Shown: in pieces, positions 6,993 to 13,950 of the stretch
Layout: each line of letters opens with the position of its first letter
How positions within the stretch are numbered: the stretch's first letter is position 1
DNA from: Oligoflexia bacterium
Lineage (GTDB): Bacteria; Bdellovibrionota; JAFGOL01
DNA: 13,950 nucleotides
Reading direction: 5' to 3'
Assembly: GCA_016926495.1 (NCBI GenBank)
Contig: JAFGOL010000102.1
Span: forward strand, 1 to 13,950
Translations under genes and position numbers: made by a program
Notes under the pieces: generated by a model
The model's input: the letters and a program-made list of their open reading frames with translations, nothing else
What the model was told of the DNA's origin: nothing
The model's database searches: none

Positions 6993-7477
6993 GTTTACTA
7001 TTAAAAATCAAGAAAGCAGAATCAACAAAGCCTATCCGGCTGATGTTTCAGGATGAAGCAAGATTCGGCAGGATAACAGAAATAAAAAAATGCTGGGCAC
7101 CTAAAGGTATGAGACCAATAGGTAAATATCAGATAATAAGAGAGTATACATATACGTATGCCGCAGTATCGCCTATTGATGGTGAGTTGGTATCATTAAT
7201 ACTTCCTGATGCTAATCATGTGGCAATGAACGTATTCCTTGAAGAAGTTTCCCGAAGGTATTCTGACGAAAATATTTTAATGTTTATGGATTCAGCATCT
7301 TGGCACCGGGATAACGACCTTGTGGTACCGGCAAATATAAAGCTATTGTTCCAGCCTCCTTATAGCCCCGAGTTAAATCCAGTTGAAATCTATGGAAAGA
7401 AATCAGGCAAAAATGGTTTGATAACAAGGTTTTTAAATCGTTGGATGACGTACAAAATTTATTGGTTCACGCTTTAA
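6962..7477 (+). CDS. IS630 transposase ORF B (catalytic half, wrong C-terminus)
   Basis: This frame opens right after a TAA at 6959-6961 and has its first ATG at 7043. It therefore depends on -1 frameshifting from ORF A, or on internal initiation at 7043, for which I see no good ribosome-binding site. It contains both Asp residues and the Glu of the DDE triad (7052, 7289, 7385). The last ~30 residues, after NPVE, are out-of-frame sequence caused by the lesion at 7385-7390, so the normal C-terminal helices are lost. Confidence 0.6.
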   Translation, partial: KKQKNFKENLSLLLKIKKAESTKPIRLMFQDEARFGRITEIKKCWAPKGMRPIGKYQIIREYTYTYAAVSPIDGELVSLILPDANHVAMNVFLEEVSRRYSDENILMFMDSASWHRDNDLVVPANIKLLFQPPYSPELNPVEIYGKKSGKNGLITRFLNRWMTYKIYWFTL

Positions 7478-7536
7478 ATACCTTGGAATCAGACAAAAAG
7501 ACGGTCACAAGTGTTACAGGGTACAAATGGATTATT

Positions 7537-7560
7537 AACGCAATCTTGAACACTAATTAG
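7537..7560 (-). repeat. Right terminal inverted repeat of the IS630 element
   Basis: A reverse-complement copy of the left end over 24 bp, ending CACTAATTAG, then the duplicated TA at 7561-7562. It also encodes the last residues and stop of the restored transposase frame. Confidence 0.93.
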
Positions 7561-7562
7561 TA

Positions 7563-7692
7563 TAAGCTACAAGGCAACGGGTGGGTAACCAGTCCGCCGC
7601 CTGGAAACACCAACGAAGATCCAGGCCGAAGTCCTACGCGCATGGGGCTACCAGATTAATGCCAGTGGGGTACTACGCCCTCTCACCTCTTA
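7563..7692. other. GC-rich unassigned segment between the IS and the his operon
   Basis: By hand count, 7571-7690 is about 59% GC, well above the AT-rich gene and IS to its left. It can form a stem GCCTGG (7599-7604) with CCAGGC (7621-7626) around a 16-base loop, and CCAGT recurs at 7590, 7662 and 7696. A GTG-started frame (7581-7766, 61 residues, Arg/Lys-rich early) is open, but I recognise no protein. It has no good ribosome-binding site. It could be a structured RNA, a remnant of an older mobile element, or the decayed end of a gene that the IS separated from its start. I do not assign it. Confidence 0.35.
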
Positions 7693-7779
7693 AAACCAGT
7701 ACCAGCAAGCATTACAGGGCTTTGTTGCCATTTATCTACGAAATTCCTGTTAGACATTTAGTCTGAACATTGTGCTTCG

Positions 7780-7802
7780 TCTGAGGTTTTCTGAGGTTTT
7801 CT
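7780..7802. repeat. Short tandem repeat just after hisIE
   Basis: The 10-base unit TCTGAGGTTT occurs 2.3 times in a row, directly 3' of the hisIE stop (the operon runs leftward). It may be a small slippage product; no function is apparent. Confidence 0.6.
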
Positions 7803-8410
7803 TATTTATGCCTTTCTTCCAGTACGTCCATAAGCATATCTATATTCAGATTTTTGGCTTTTACAAGCACAAGAAGATGAAAAATAAGATCAGCAGCCTC
7901 ATTTAAAAAGAGGTCGGTACTATTATTTTTTGACGCAATAACGGTTTCTACTGCTTCTTCTCCCACTTTTTGCGCTATGCGGTCAAGCCCCTTGTCAAAA
8001 AGTTTTGATGTGTATGAATTTATGGGCCTTTCCCTATGACGTTGTTCTATGACCCTGAATAGCTTTCCCAAAAATCCTGCTCCTGTTTTTGTTATGCCCG
8101 AAAAACAGCTTACTGCACCTGTGTGACAGGTTGGTCCGTCTGGTATTGCCTGTATAAGTAATGTGTCATTATCACAATCAATTGACATGTTGACAGGTGT
8201 TAAAAAATTTCCGGATGTCTGTCCTTTTGTCCATAATGATTTTTTTGTTCTACTCCAGAATGTTACCTTGTCAGTACGCAATGTTTGCTGCAGGGAGTCT
8301 TTATTCATGTACCCCAACATTAATACCTGTAGAGTATTAACATCCTGTATAACGGCCGGAATTAATCCGTCGTTTTTTTCCCAGTCAATAGTGCTTATAT
8401 CAAACTTCAT
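7802..8410 (-). CDS. hisIE: Bifunctional phosphoribosyl-AMP cyclohydrolase / phosphoribosyl-ATP pyrophosphatase
   Basis: Catalyses steps 2 and 3 of histidine synthesis: HisE hydrolyses phosphoribosyl-ATP to phosphoribosyl-AMP, and HisI opens the adenine ring. The 202-residue length is that of the E. coli fusion. The HisI part (1-~110) shows [17 protein letters not shown], the metal-binding DCDND (78-82) with Cys79, and GPTCHTG with Cys95, followed by Cys102. The HisE part (~115-202) shows [13 protein letters not shown] and the helical [13 protein letters not shown] (170-182) typical of MazG-like pyrophosphatases. The start overlaps the hisF stop in an ATGA, so translation is probably coupled. 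It is the last gene of the operon, and I see no convincing intrinsic terminator downstream. Confidence 0.97.
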   Translation of the reverse strand: MKFDISTIDWEKNDGLIPAVIQDVNTLQVLMLGYMNKDSLQQTLRTDKVTFWSRTKKSLWTKGQTSGNFLTPVNMSIDCDNDTLLIQAIPDGPTCHTGAVSCFSGITKTGAGFLGKLFRVIEQRHRERPINSYTSKLFDKGLDRIAQKVGEEAVETVIASKNNSTDLFLNEAADLIFHLLVLVKAKNLNIDMLMDVLEERHK

Positions 8411-9174
8411 ATTCTCACCTCTATTCCTGATTTTTTTAGTTCCTTTTTAAGATCCGGTATCGTTACTTCCCTTCTGTGAAAGATTCCGGCCGCAAGAGCT
8501 GCATCAACATCAGCGTTTTTAAAAACATCCGTAAAGTGCCCAATCTTTCCAGCTCCTCCGGACGCGATAAGGGGTATCAAACATATCTTTCTTATCTTTG
8601 CAAGCTGACCGACATCGTAACCTTCCCTTGTCCCGTCCTGGTTCATACAGTTTAAAACGATTTCACCGGCGCCACGTTCCTGTACTTCCCTTACCCAGTC
8701 TATTGTTTTTCTTTTACTGGATTTTATTGTTTTTACGCTTCCCGTATACTGGTATACAAAATAATCTCCGTTTTCCATCATGGAATCAATGCCTATTACA
8801 ACACACTGTGAGCCGAATTCCCTGACAAGCTGGTTTATTAAATCTGGGTTTTCAAGTGCAGGTGAATTGATTGATATTTTATCTGCACCGGCATTTAAAA
8901 TCGTTCTTGCTATTTCAACGCTTCTTATCCCGCCGGCAACGCAAAACGGGATGTCTAGAAGCCTTGCAGTCTTTGTAATCCATTCCTTTGAAACCGCTCT
9001 TCCCTCCGGGCTTGCGGTTATGTCATAAAAAACTAATTCATCAGCTCCCATATCTCTGTACCCACCTGCAAGTTCCAGTATTTCGCCAAGTACCACATGA
9101 TCCTTGAATTTTACACCTTTAACGACAACTCCGTCTCTTACGTCAAGGCATGGTATTATTCTTTTAGTTAACAT
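8407..9174 (-). CDS. hisF: Imidazole glycerol phosphate synthase, cyclase subunit
   Basis: Takes PRFAR plus ammonia made by HisH and forms imidazole glycerol phosphate and AICAR. A (beta/alpha)8 barrel of 255 residues with the two catalytic Asp residues, D11 ([10 protein letters not shown]) and D130 (VIGIDSM), and phosphate-binding loops VAGGIRS and ASGGAG. I place the start at the ATG at 9174 rather than the in-frame start at 9207. [11 protein letters not shown] is the usual HisF N-terminus, and cctccct on the + strand (9181-9187) gives AGGGAGG six bases ahead of that ATG. The gene then overlaps the 3' end of hisA by 11 bp. An insert around residues 140-150 ([20 protein letters not shown]) is of the longer, E. 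coli-like type. Confidence 0.97.
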   Translation of the reverse strand: MLTKRIIPCLDVRDGVVVKGVKFKDHVVLGEILELAGGYRDMGADELVFYDITASPEGRAVSKEWITKTARLLDIPFCVAGGIRSVEIARTILNAGADKISINSPALENPDLINQLVREFGSQCVVIGIDSMMENGDYFVYQYTGSVKTIKSSKRKTIDWVREVQERGAGEIVLNCMNQDGTREGYDVGQLAKIRKICLIPLIASGGAGKIGHFTDVFKNADVDAALAAGIFHRREVTIPDLKKELKKSGIEVRI

Positions 9175-9892
9175 CAAGAGCCTCCCTGACCGTGAATTTA
9201 TTCTCATAAATTGCTTTTCCTGTTATCGCCGCGAAAAGACCTATCTTTTTGAGTTTTGCTATATCATCAAGTTTGCTTATGCCTCCAGATGCAAAGAAGT
9301 TTAATTCCGGGAAATAAATCTGCAGGCTTTTATACAGTGCAAAGTTCGGACCTTCAAGAGTACCGTCACGGCTTATATCAGTACATAGTATGTGTCTAAT
9401 GCCCAAAGCGGAATATTTTTTTAGAACTTCATAAAAATCCTTATCTCCTGCCTGTGTCCATCCGTTTATTGCGATGCGGGGGATGTTTTTTTTCCACATA
9501 ATATCAAGCCCCAGGGTTATTTTTTCAGGTTCTGTATTTTTTATAACCGATTCTGCCGCGAGCGGGTCCTTTACTGCAAGACTACCTATTATGATTTTAT
9601 CTGCCCCCGAATCTATCAGACTTTTAACTGCTTCGTCTGATCTTACTCCGCCTCCGACCTGTGCTTTAAGACCGCTTTCCTTGATGATTTTTTTAATAAT
9701 ATCAATCTGTTTCAGGTTTCCGGACTTTGCTCCGTCTAAATCGACAATGTGTATGTATTCCGAACCGTTTTCCTTGAAAGACAGGGCAGTGTCAACAGGG
9801 TTTGCGCTGTACTCTTTTTTTTTAGTGAAATCACCCTTAAAAAGCCTTACGCATTTTCCTTCTATTAAATCAATTGCGGGGTATATTCTCAT
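9164..9892 (-). CDS. hisA: ProFAR isomerase (1-(5-phosphoribosyl)-5-[(5-phosphoribosylamino)methylideneamino]imidazole-4-carboxamide isomerase)
   Basis: Performs the Amadori rearrangement of ProFAR to PRFAR, the substrate of HisF/HisH. The 242 residues form a (beta/alpha)8 barrel homologous to HisF. The general acid/base pair is visible: D8 in [18 protein letters not shown], and D130 in LGLDIMW. Phosphate-binding elements are GGGVRS (80-85) and the C-terminal [20 protein letters not shown] is a typical HisA motif. The start codon shares one base with the hisH stop (TAATG), so translation is probably coupled. Confidence 0.97.
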   Translation of the reverse strand: MRIYPAIDLIEGKCVRLFKGDFTKKKEYSANPVDTALSFKENGSEYIHIVDLDGAKSGNLKQIDIIKKIIKESGLKAQVGGGVRSDEAVKSLIDSGADKIIIGSLAVKDPLAAESVIKNTEPEKITLGLDIMWKKNIPRIAINGWTQAGDKDFYEVLKKYSALGIRHILCTDISRDGTLEGPNFALYKSLQIYFPELNFFASGGISKLDDIAKLKKIGLFAAITGKAIYENKFTVREALDVN

Positions 9893-10482
9893 TATTTAAG
9901 CTCCAGAAAATTTTTTAATAGTACGGCTCCGGCTTCTGCCGAACGTTCAGGGTGAAACTGCGTTCCGTAAAAGTTGTTTTTGTTAACTATGGCTGCTACC
10001 TTTTCACCGTACTCCGTATAAGCTGTTACGTTATCACTTAAGGCCGCCATGTATGAGTGCACAAAATAAAAATAATCATTGTCTTTGATTCCCTTTGCAA
10101 CAGGAGAATCTTTTTTGATTAGTTTAAGATTGTTCCAACCCATGTGAGGAATTGTTAAGCCCTGAGGACGCATCAGGGTAACATTGCCCTCAATGATACC
10201 CAGCATTTGCGTTTGACCTTCTTCGGAATAATCAAACAGAAGTTGCATTCCGAGGCAAATACCCAGGACAGGCTGTTTAAGGTTTTTTATGCAGTCAATA
10301 AGACCCGCGTTTTTCAGCCTCTGCATTGAATCATTGGCAGTGCCCACTCCCGGCAATATCACATAGTCGGCTTCTGATATTTTTTTAATATCGGCCGTTA
10401 ACCATGCCTTTTTACCCAGCCTTTCGACTCCGAACAATATAGACGATATATTTGCTCCGCCTGAATCAATAATTGTAATCAT
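9892..10482 (-). CDS. hisH: Imidazole glycerol phosphate synthase, glutaminase subunit
   Basis: A class I glutamine amidotransferase that supplies ammonia to HisF. At 196 residues it matches the family length. The catalytic triad is complete: Cys76 in LGICLGMQ, and His177 and Glu179 in GTQFHPERS. The oxyanion-strand motif PGVG lies at 44-47. The N-terminus IIDSGGANISS is like the E. coli form (IIDTGCANLNS) rather than the more common DYG-A-GNL form. ATGA overlap with hisB upstream and a one-base overlap with hisA downstream fit a coupled operon in which HisH and HisF are made together. Confidence 0.97.
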   Translation of the reverse strand: MITIIDSGGANISSILFGVERLGKKAWLTADIKKISEADYVILPGVGTANDSMQRLKNAGLIDCIKNLKQPVLGICLGMQLLFDYSEEGQTQMLGIIEGNVTLMRPQGLTIPHMGWNNLKLIKKDSPVAKGIKDNDYFYFVHSYMAALSDNVTAYTEYGEKVAAIVNKNNFYGTQFHPERSAEAGAVLLKNFLELK

Positions 10483-11534
10483 AAAATTCCCTTTGTTGAC
10501 GGAATATCTCCGTCCGTGTTTTGTTTTACAGCCTGTCCCAGTGCATTTGCAAAGGATTTAAAAACAGCTTCGATAATATGGTGATTATTTTGCCCCGTGG
10601 CCTTTATGTGTATCGTGGCCTTTAATGCTTCGCTTAAAGACCTGAAAAAATGAGATACCATCTCTGTCGGAAAATCACCAACCTTGTCACGCGTGAAATT
10701 AGCTTCAAATGCCAGGTACGATCGTCCGCTCAGATCAATTGAAACTTGGGCCTCTGCTTCGTCCATAGGCAGCAAAAAACCGTAGCGGTTTATTCCCGAT
10801 TTATCTCCCAAAGCCTTTAAAAGAGCTTCACCAATCGCAATGCCTGTGTCTTCAACCGTGTGGTGCTCGTCAACTTTTAAATCTCCGGTCGCTTTTAACA
10901 CAAGTTCGAAACCGGCGTGCTTAGAGAGTTGCTCCAGCATATGGTCAAAAAAACCTATTCCCGTGGAGATTTTCGTCCCGCTCTTCTTGTCGAGATTAAT
11001 ATAAACGGATATTGCGGTTTCACCGGTTTTCCTTTCCACTTTCGCAGTTCTTGAAGCCCCCAGTATCCGAGCGGCGACATCATCCCATTTTCCGATCTTG
11101 ATTCCTTTAATTCCCATGTTTCTTGCAAGTTCAAGGTCGGTTTTCCTGTCGCCTATTACATATGAATTGTCATAATCCATTACACATGGGTTGAGGTATT
11201 TTTTAACAAGAGCCGTTTTAGGCTTTCTGCACACGCACTTATCCTTTTCAAAATGAGGACAAACAAGTATTTCCTCAAATTCTATGCCCTGGCTTTTCAG
11301 AATACCGAGCAGCTTGTTTTGCGGTTTAACAAAAGTTTTCATGGGGAAGCTTTTTGTGCCGAGCCCGTCCTGGTTTGTAACCATTACAAAGGCGTACCCC
11401 CTGCTTTTAAGCCGCAACAGAGCAGGTATTACGTTGTCCGTAAGCTCAAGTTTGTCAAGACTGTCATATTGTTCGTCTTCAGGCTCTTTAATTAAGGTTC
11501 CGTCCCTGTCAATAAAAAGGTATTTCCTGCTCAT
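10479..11534 (-). CDS. hisB: Bifunctional histidinol-phosphatase / imidazoleglycerol-phosphate dehydratase
   Basis: A 351-residue fusion, close to E. coli HisB (355). The N-terminal HAD phosphatase (1-~165) has the nucleophile pair D9/D11 (FIDRDGTL), the TNQ motif (53-55), a zinc site made by C92, H94, C100 and C102, and D129 in VIGDRKTD. It removes phosphate from histidinol phosphate. The C-terminal dehydratase (~166-351) has HHTVED (224-229) and NNHHIIEAVFK (317-327), which bind the two Mn ions. It makes imidazole acetol phosphate. Many bacteria keep these as separate genes; the fusion is known from enterobacteria and some other lineages including Bacteroidetes. Start overlaps the hisC stop (ATGA). 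Confidence 0.97.
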   Translation of the reverse strand: MSRKYLFIDRDGTLIKEPEDEQYDSLDKLELTDNVIPALLRLKSRGYAFVMVTNQDGLGTKSFPMKTFVKPQNKLLGILKSQGIEFEEILVCPHFEKDKCVCRKPKTALVKKYLNPCVMDYDNSYVIGDRKTDLELARNMGIKGIKIGKWDDVAARILGASRTAKVERKTGETAISVYINLDKKSGTKISTGIGFFDHMLEQLSKHAGFELVLKATGDLKVDEHHTVEDTGIAIGEALLKALGDKSGINRYGFLLPMDEAEAQVSIDLSGRSYLAFEANFTRDKVGDFPTEMVSHFFRSLSEALKATIHIKATGQNNHHIIEAVFKSFANALGQAVKQNTDGDIPSTKGIL

Positions 11535-12619
11535 TTTTTACTCCACTTTGCAAAACATTTAATAAGTTTATTGTTTTCTTCTTCTGTACCTGTTGTAATC
11601 CTTACGCAGTTTTCAAGACCCGGCTCATTACTTCTGTCCCTTATTATTATTCCCTGTTCCCTGCAGAAGGCAACAAGCCCCTTTGCGTCATCAACCTTAA
11701 TGACAAAAAAATTGGCATCCGTTCTGAATACTTTTTCAACAAAAGGCAGTTTACCCGTTTTTTCCATAAGTGAGTTACGGTTTTTTATTATTGTTTTAAT
11801 TCTGTTTTTGACGGCCTTGCTTCCCTCGTCGGACATGATATATTCAAGCATCTTTTTAATAACAATTATGGACGGAGTGGAGATGGGGTAGGGTGCCCTC
11901 ACCTTGTTTAACAGCGATACAACGTCTCTGTTTGCGATTGCCACTCCGAACCTTGCGCCTGCAAGGGAAAACGCTTTTGAAAAAGTTCTCATAACAACCA
12001 GATTTACATTGCTTTCGGTATAATCGACAAGGCTGCTTGTATTACCCGCGAATTCAATGTATGCCTCGTCAACGATTACAAGGGCCCTGTTTTCGAGCTT
12101 TTTGCACAATTCGAGAATGGAATTCCTGTTCAGAAGATTTCCCGTGGGATTATTGGGTGAGCATAAAAAAACAAGTTTTGTATTATTGTTAATATTTTTG
12201 AGTATGTTTTCAGGTTTTATGTCAAAATCGGCAGTTGACGGGATCTTAATAGTTTCCGCTCCCTGGATCTGCGCGGCAATTTCGTACATACCGTATGTGG
12301 GAGGGCAGATTGCAATGCTGTCTCTTCCGGCCTCACAAAATACCCTTACCAGGGCGTCTATCGCGTCATCGCTCCCCCTGCCCATGAAAATATTTTCGAT
12401 TTTTGTTTTGTAAAGCGACGAAATGCCTTTTTTAATTTCTTCGGGCTGGGGTTCCGGATACCTGTTGATACAAGTATCCCCCAGGATATCCAGTTCGGGC
12501 TCAAGGGGATTTTCGTTCGCGTCCATAAATACGTCAGCCTTTGTTACAATGGACCTTGCCGAGCTGTATGCCTTCATATCAACAATGTTTTTTCTTGCAA
12601 GTTTATATATGTCAGTCAT
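11531..12619 (-). CDS. hisC: Histidinol-phosphate aminotransferase
   Basis: A fold-type I PLP enzyme that transfers the amino group of glutamate to imidazole acetol phosphate, giving histidinol phosphate. The 362 residues include MDANENP near the N-terminus, N156 in CSPNNPTGN, D184 and Y187 in VDEAYIEF, and the PLP-bound Lys215 in RTFSKAFSLAGARFG. A C-terminal Arg in NCVRITTGT binds the substrate carboxylate or phosphate in the family. The start ATG lies inside the end of hisD with an 8-bp overlap (ATGACTGA). Confidence 0.97.
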   Translation of the reverse strand: MTDIYKLARKNIVDMKAYSSARSIVTKADVFMDANENPLEPELDILGDTCINRYPEPQPEEIKKGISSLYKTKIENIFMGRGSDDAIDALVRVFCEAGRDSIAICPPTYGMYEIAAQIQGAETIKIPSTADFDIKPENILKNINNNTKLVFLCSPNNPTGNLLNRNSILELCKKLENRALVIVDEAYIEFAGNTSSLVDYTESNVNLVVMRTFSKAFSLAGARFGVAIANRDVVSLLNKVRAPYPISTPSIIVIKKMLEYIMSDEGSKAVKNRIKTIIKNRNSLMEKTGKLPFVEKVFRTDANFFVIKVDDAKGLVAFCREQGIIIRDRSNEPGLENCVRITTGTEEENNKLIKCFAKWSKK

Positions 12620-13925
12620 TTTCTTCCTCTGCTTTTTTCAACCTTTTACTTACCGCTTCTTTGTGGGCGTCAAGTTTTTCCATTTCTGCAAGTAGTTCTA
12701 CCACCGGGCCTATGCTTTTCAAACCTTCTCTTGTAAGTTCCTGAACCGTTATTTTTTTCTGGAAACTTTCCACCGAAAGACCGCTGTATGCCTTTGCGAA
12801 ACCGTAGGTGGGCAGTACGTGGTTTGTTCCGCTTGCGTAATCACCTACTGATTCCGGTGTCCATTTACCCAGGAAAACGGAACCCGCGCAGGTGATCATA
12901 TCTACAAATTTATGCGCATTCTCGATTTGAACAATAAGGTGTTCTGGCGCGTACAGATTTGAAACTTCAAATGCCTGGTTGATATCATCTACTTTGATAA
13001 ACAGGGCGTTTTCCATGGAATCCCTGAGGATATCCTTTCTCTGTAAAGTTTCGACCAGCCGGGCAAGTGATTCACGGGTCCTGTCAATAATCTCGGTACT
13101 TGGCGATACGAGTACAGCCTGGGAGTCGCCTCCGTGCTCAAGCTGTGACAGTAAGTCGATCGCTGCAAATTCCGGTTCGGACGTGTCATCGGCGATAACC
13201 AGAACTTCCGAAGGTCCGGCGGGTATATCAAGTGCGGCTCCGTTAGGATCCCGCGATACCTGGACTTTTGCTTCAGTTACCCACGAATTTCCGGGTCCGA
13301 ATATCTTATCGGTTTCAGGTACTGACTCAGTTCCGTACGCCATGGCGGCTATTGCCTGTGCGCCGCCTATTTTAAAGACCCTGTCTATTTTGCACAGGGA
13401 TGCGGCATACAGGATATAAGGATTAATTTTACCGTTTTTGTCCGGAGGTGTGCATAAAACTTTTAAATCACATTGGGCGATTTGCGCGGGTACCCCCAGC
13501 ATGATTACGGTAGATATAAGCGGAGCAGTTCCTCCGGGAGTGTAAAGTCCGACTTTTTGCACAGGTCTTGCCAGGCGTTTGCAAAATATACCTTTGGATA
13601 CTTCCATTTTTATATCAGGCTGTTTTTGTGCGAGATGAAAATTATATACCTGTTTGTAAGCCCTGTTAATCGCTTCACGGGATTTTTTATCAACCTGTTT
13701 CTCTGCTTCGTAGATTTCATCCTGCGTAACTTCAAGTTTATCCAAATTGACTTTGTCAAAACGGGAAGTAAATTCATATAAGGCTTTGTCACCCGACGCT
13801 TTTACTTCATTAATTATGGCGGTTACGTCTTTCTGGTGCTTTTCTCCTTTTAAAAAAGCAGGCCTTGTAAGAATTTTTTTCCTTTCGACTTCCGAGAATT
13901 TGTTCCATTCAAATACTTTTTTCAT
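12612..13925 (-). CDS. hisD: Histidinol dehydrogenase
   Basis: Catalyses the last two oxidations, from histidinol to histidine, with two NAD. The protein has 437 residues when started at the ATG at 13925, close to E. coli HisD (434). Zinc ligands of the family are all visible: Q261 and H264 (LLSQLEHGG), D362 (GDYASGTNH) and H421 (LDAHKEAV). The catalytic Glu-His pair is E328/H329 (APEHL). NAD-site motifs include GLYTPGGTAP and DIPAGPSEV. A GTG at 13931 is an in-frame alternative, but GGAG at 13931-13934 would then be overlapped; with the ATG at 13925 it sits five bases ahead as a ribosome-binding site. The sequence TPPDKNGKINP (159-169) is an insert relative to E. coli HisD. This is the first gene of the operon inside the window. 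Confidence 0.97.
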   Translation of the reverse strand: MKKVFEWNKFSEVERKKILTRPAFLKGEKHQKDVTAIINEVKASGDKALYEFTSRFDKVNLDKLEVTQDEIYEAEKQVDKKSREAINRAYKQVYNFHLAQKQPDIKMEVSKGIFCKRLARPVQKVGLYTPGGTAPLISTVIMLGVPAQIAQCDLKVLCTPPDKNGKINPYILYAASLCKIDRVFKIGGAQAIAAMAYGTESVPETDKIFGPGNSWVTEAKVQVSRDPNGAALDIPAGPSEVLVIADDTSEPEFAAIDLLSQLEHGGDSQAVLVSPSTEIIDRTRESLARLVETLQRKDILRDSMENALFIKVDDINQAFEVSNLYAPEHLIVQIENAHKFVDMITCAGSVFLGKWTPESVGDYASGTNHVLPTYGFAKAYSGLSVESFQKKITVQELTREGLKSIGPVVELLAEMEKLDAHKEAVSKRLKKAEEEND

Positions 13926-13950
13926 ATTCACTCCGTTTTTTAATCAATAA
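13926..13950 (-). promoter_or_regulatory. hisD ribosome-binding site; upstream gene (perhaps hisG) beyond the edge
   Basis: On the minus strand this reads a short AT-rich stretch, then CGGAGTGAAT directly before the hisD ATG, with GGAG as Shine-Dalgarno. Only 25 bases remain, with possible stop codons (TGA or TAA in ATTGATTAA) for an upstream gene. In E. coli-type operons that gene is hisG, but nothing here proves it. Confidence 0.4.

Larger units (their letters stand above)
6466..7560 (+). mobile_element. IS630-family insertion sequence, complete ends, broken transposase
   Basis: A 1095-bp element bounded by 24-bp perfect terminal inverted repeats (6466-6489 and 7537-7560) and flanked on both sides by TA (6464-6465 and 7561-7562). 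TA target duplication is the hallmark of IS630/Tc1-type transposition. Size and gene content (helix-turn-helix, then DDE domain) fit the family. The transposase stop codon TAG is formed by the last three bases of the right end. The intact ends suggest a fairly recent insertion. The transposase frame has two breaks, so the copy is probably not autonomous, although it could be moved by an active relative elsewhere in the genome. Confidence 0.93.
6528..7560 (+). pseudogene. IS630-family transposase, interrupted twice
   Basis: The full product is reconstructed from three frames, about 344 residues, the usual IS630 length. Frame 1 (6528-6992) carries the DNA-binding part. After a -1 shift in the A8 run at 6960-6967, the frame continues with the catalytic domain: first Asp in MFQDEARFGR (7052), second Asp in MFMDSASWH (7289), and Glu in SPELNPVE (7385). 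Directly after that Glu the frame fails. Reading from about 7390 in the next frame restores a family-like tail, LWKEIRQKWFDNKVFKSLDD, which runs on to the TAG at 7558-7560. Restoring one A in the GAAATC at 7385-7390 would give the expected V-E-N-L-W. The first break may be programmed frameshifting; the second looks like a real one-base deletion or a sequencing error. A good ribosome-binding site, aggagg (6515-6520), precedes the ATG at 6528. Confidence 0.88.

Noticed and set aside
7581..7766. 61-residue frame as a real gene
   Set aside because: It has a GTG start without a ribosome-binding site and no recognisable motif, and the surrounding sequence looks like structured or remnant DNA; kept only as an unassigned segment.
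7749..7768. Hairpin gttagac-attta-gtctgaac as the his operon terminator
   Set aside because: The stem is short with a bulged base, and no T-run follows on either strand.
9175..9207. Longer hisF with 11 extra N-terminal residues
   Set aside because: HisF proteins begin [11 protein letters not shown]; a good ribosome-binding site (9181-9187) precedes the ATG at 9174, and the extension lies inside hisA.
1..13950. CRISPR array, tRNA or rRNA genes
   Set aside because: No regularly spaced direct repeats, tRNA cloverleaf features or rRNA signatures were seen on either strand.

Overview
The window is chromosomal DNA from a bacterium of low-to-moderate GC. The predicted Sec signal peptide and the type of signalling proteins suggest, but do not prove, a diderm (Gram-negative) host. 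No rRNA or tRNA gene and no host-specific marker is present, so the phylum cannot be fixed from this sequence. Every functional call rests on motifs read by eye; no database search was run.

Left part (1-4404, + strand): a tight five-gene run. It holds the 3' part of a large TPR protein whose start lies outside the window, a glucosamine-6-phosphate deaminase (NagB family), a 139-residue acidic protein of unknown function, a short-chain dehydrogenase, and a cyclic-nucleotide-binding protein with an unrecognised C-terminal half. Overlaps (20 bp, 4 bp) and short gaps suggest co-transcription.

Middle part (4405-7801): an accessory-looking stretch between two conserved operons. It begins with a short gap holding a very strong ribosome-binding site in front of a 6-codon ORF, with an inverted repeat that could mask that site. 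A minus-strand gene follows, coding for a 585-residue predicted secreted protein. It looks like a pre-toxin protein with a short, degenerate kinase-like C-terminus, and no immunity gene is visible beside it. Next is a complete 1095-bp IS630-family element with 24-bp perfect terminal inverted repeats and flanking TA. Its transposase is split by a likely -1 slippery site and again by an apparent one-base deletion just after the catalytic Glu. A GC-rich (about 59%), unassigned 130-bp segment and a small tandem repeat close the region.

Right part (7802-13925, - strand): a histidine operon read right to left, hisD-hisC-hisB-hisH-hisA-hisF-hisIE. HisB is the bifunctional histidinol-phosphatase/IGP-dehydratase fusion and HisIE is also fused. 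Every junction overlaps by 1-11 bp, so translation is probably coupled throughout. Gene order and both fusions match the E. coli operon. Only hisG (first step) is missing and may lie just past the right edge. Between them the genes cover every step from phosphoribosyl-ATP to histidine.
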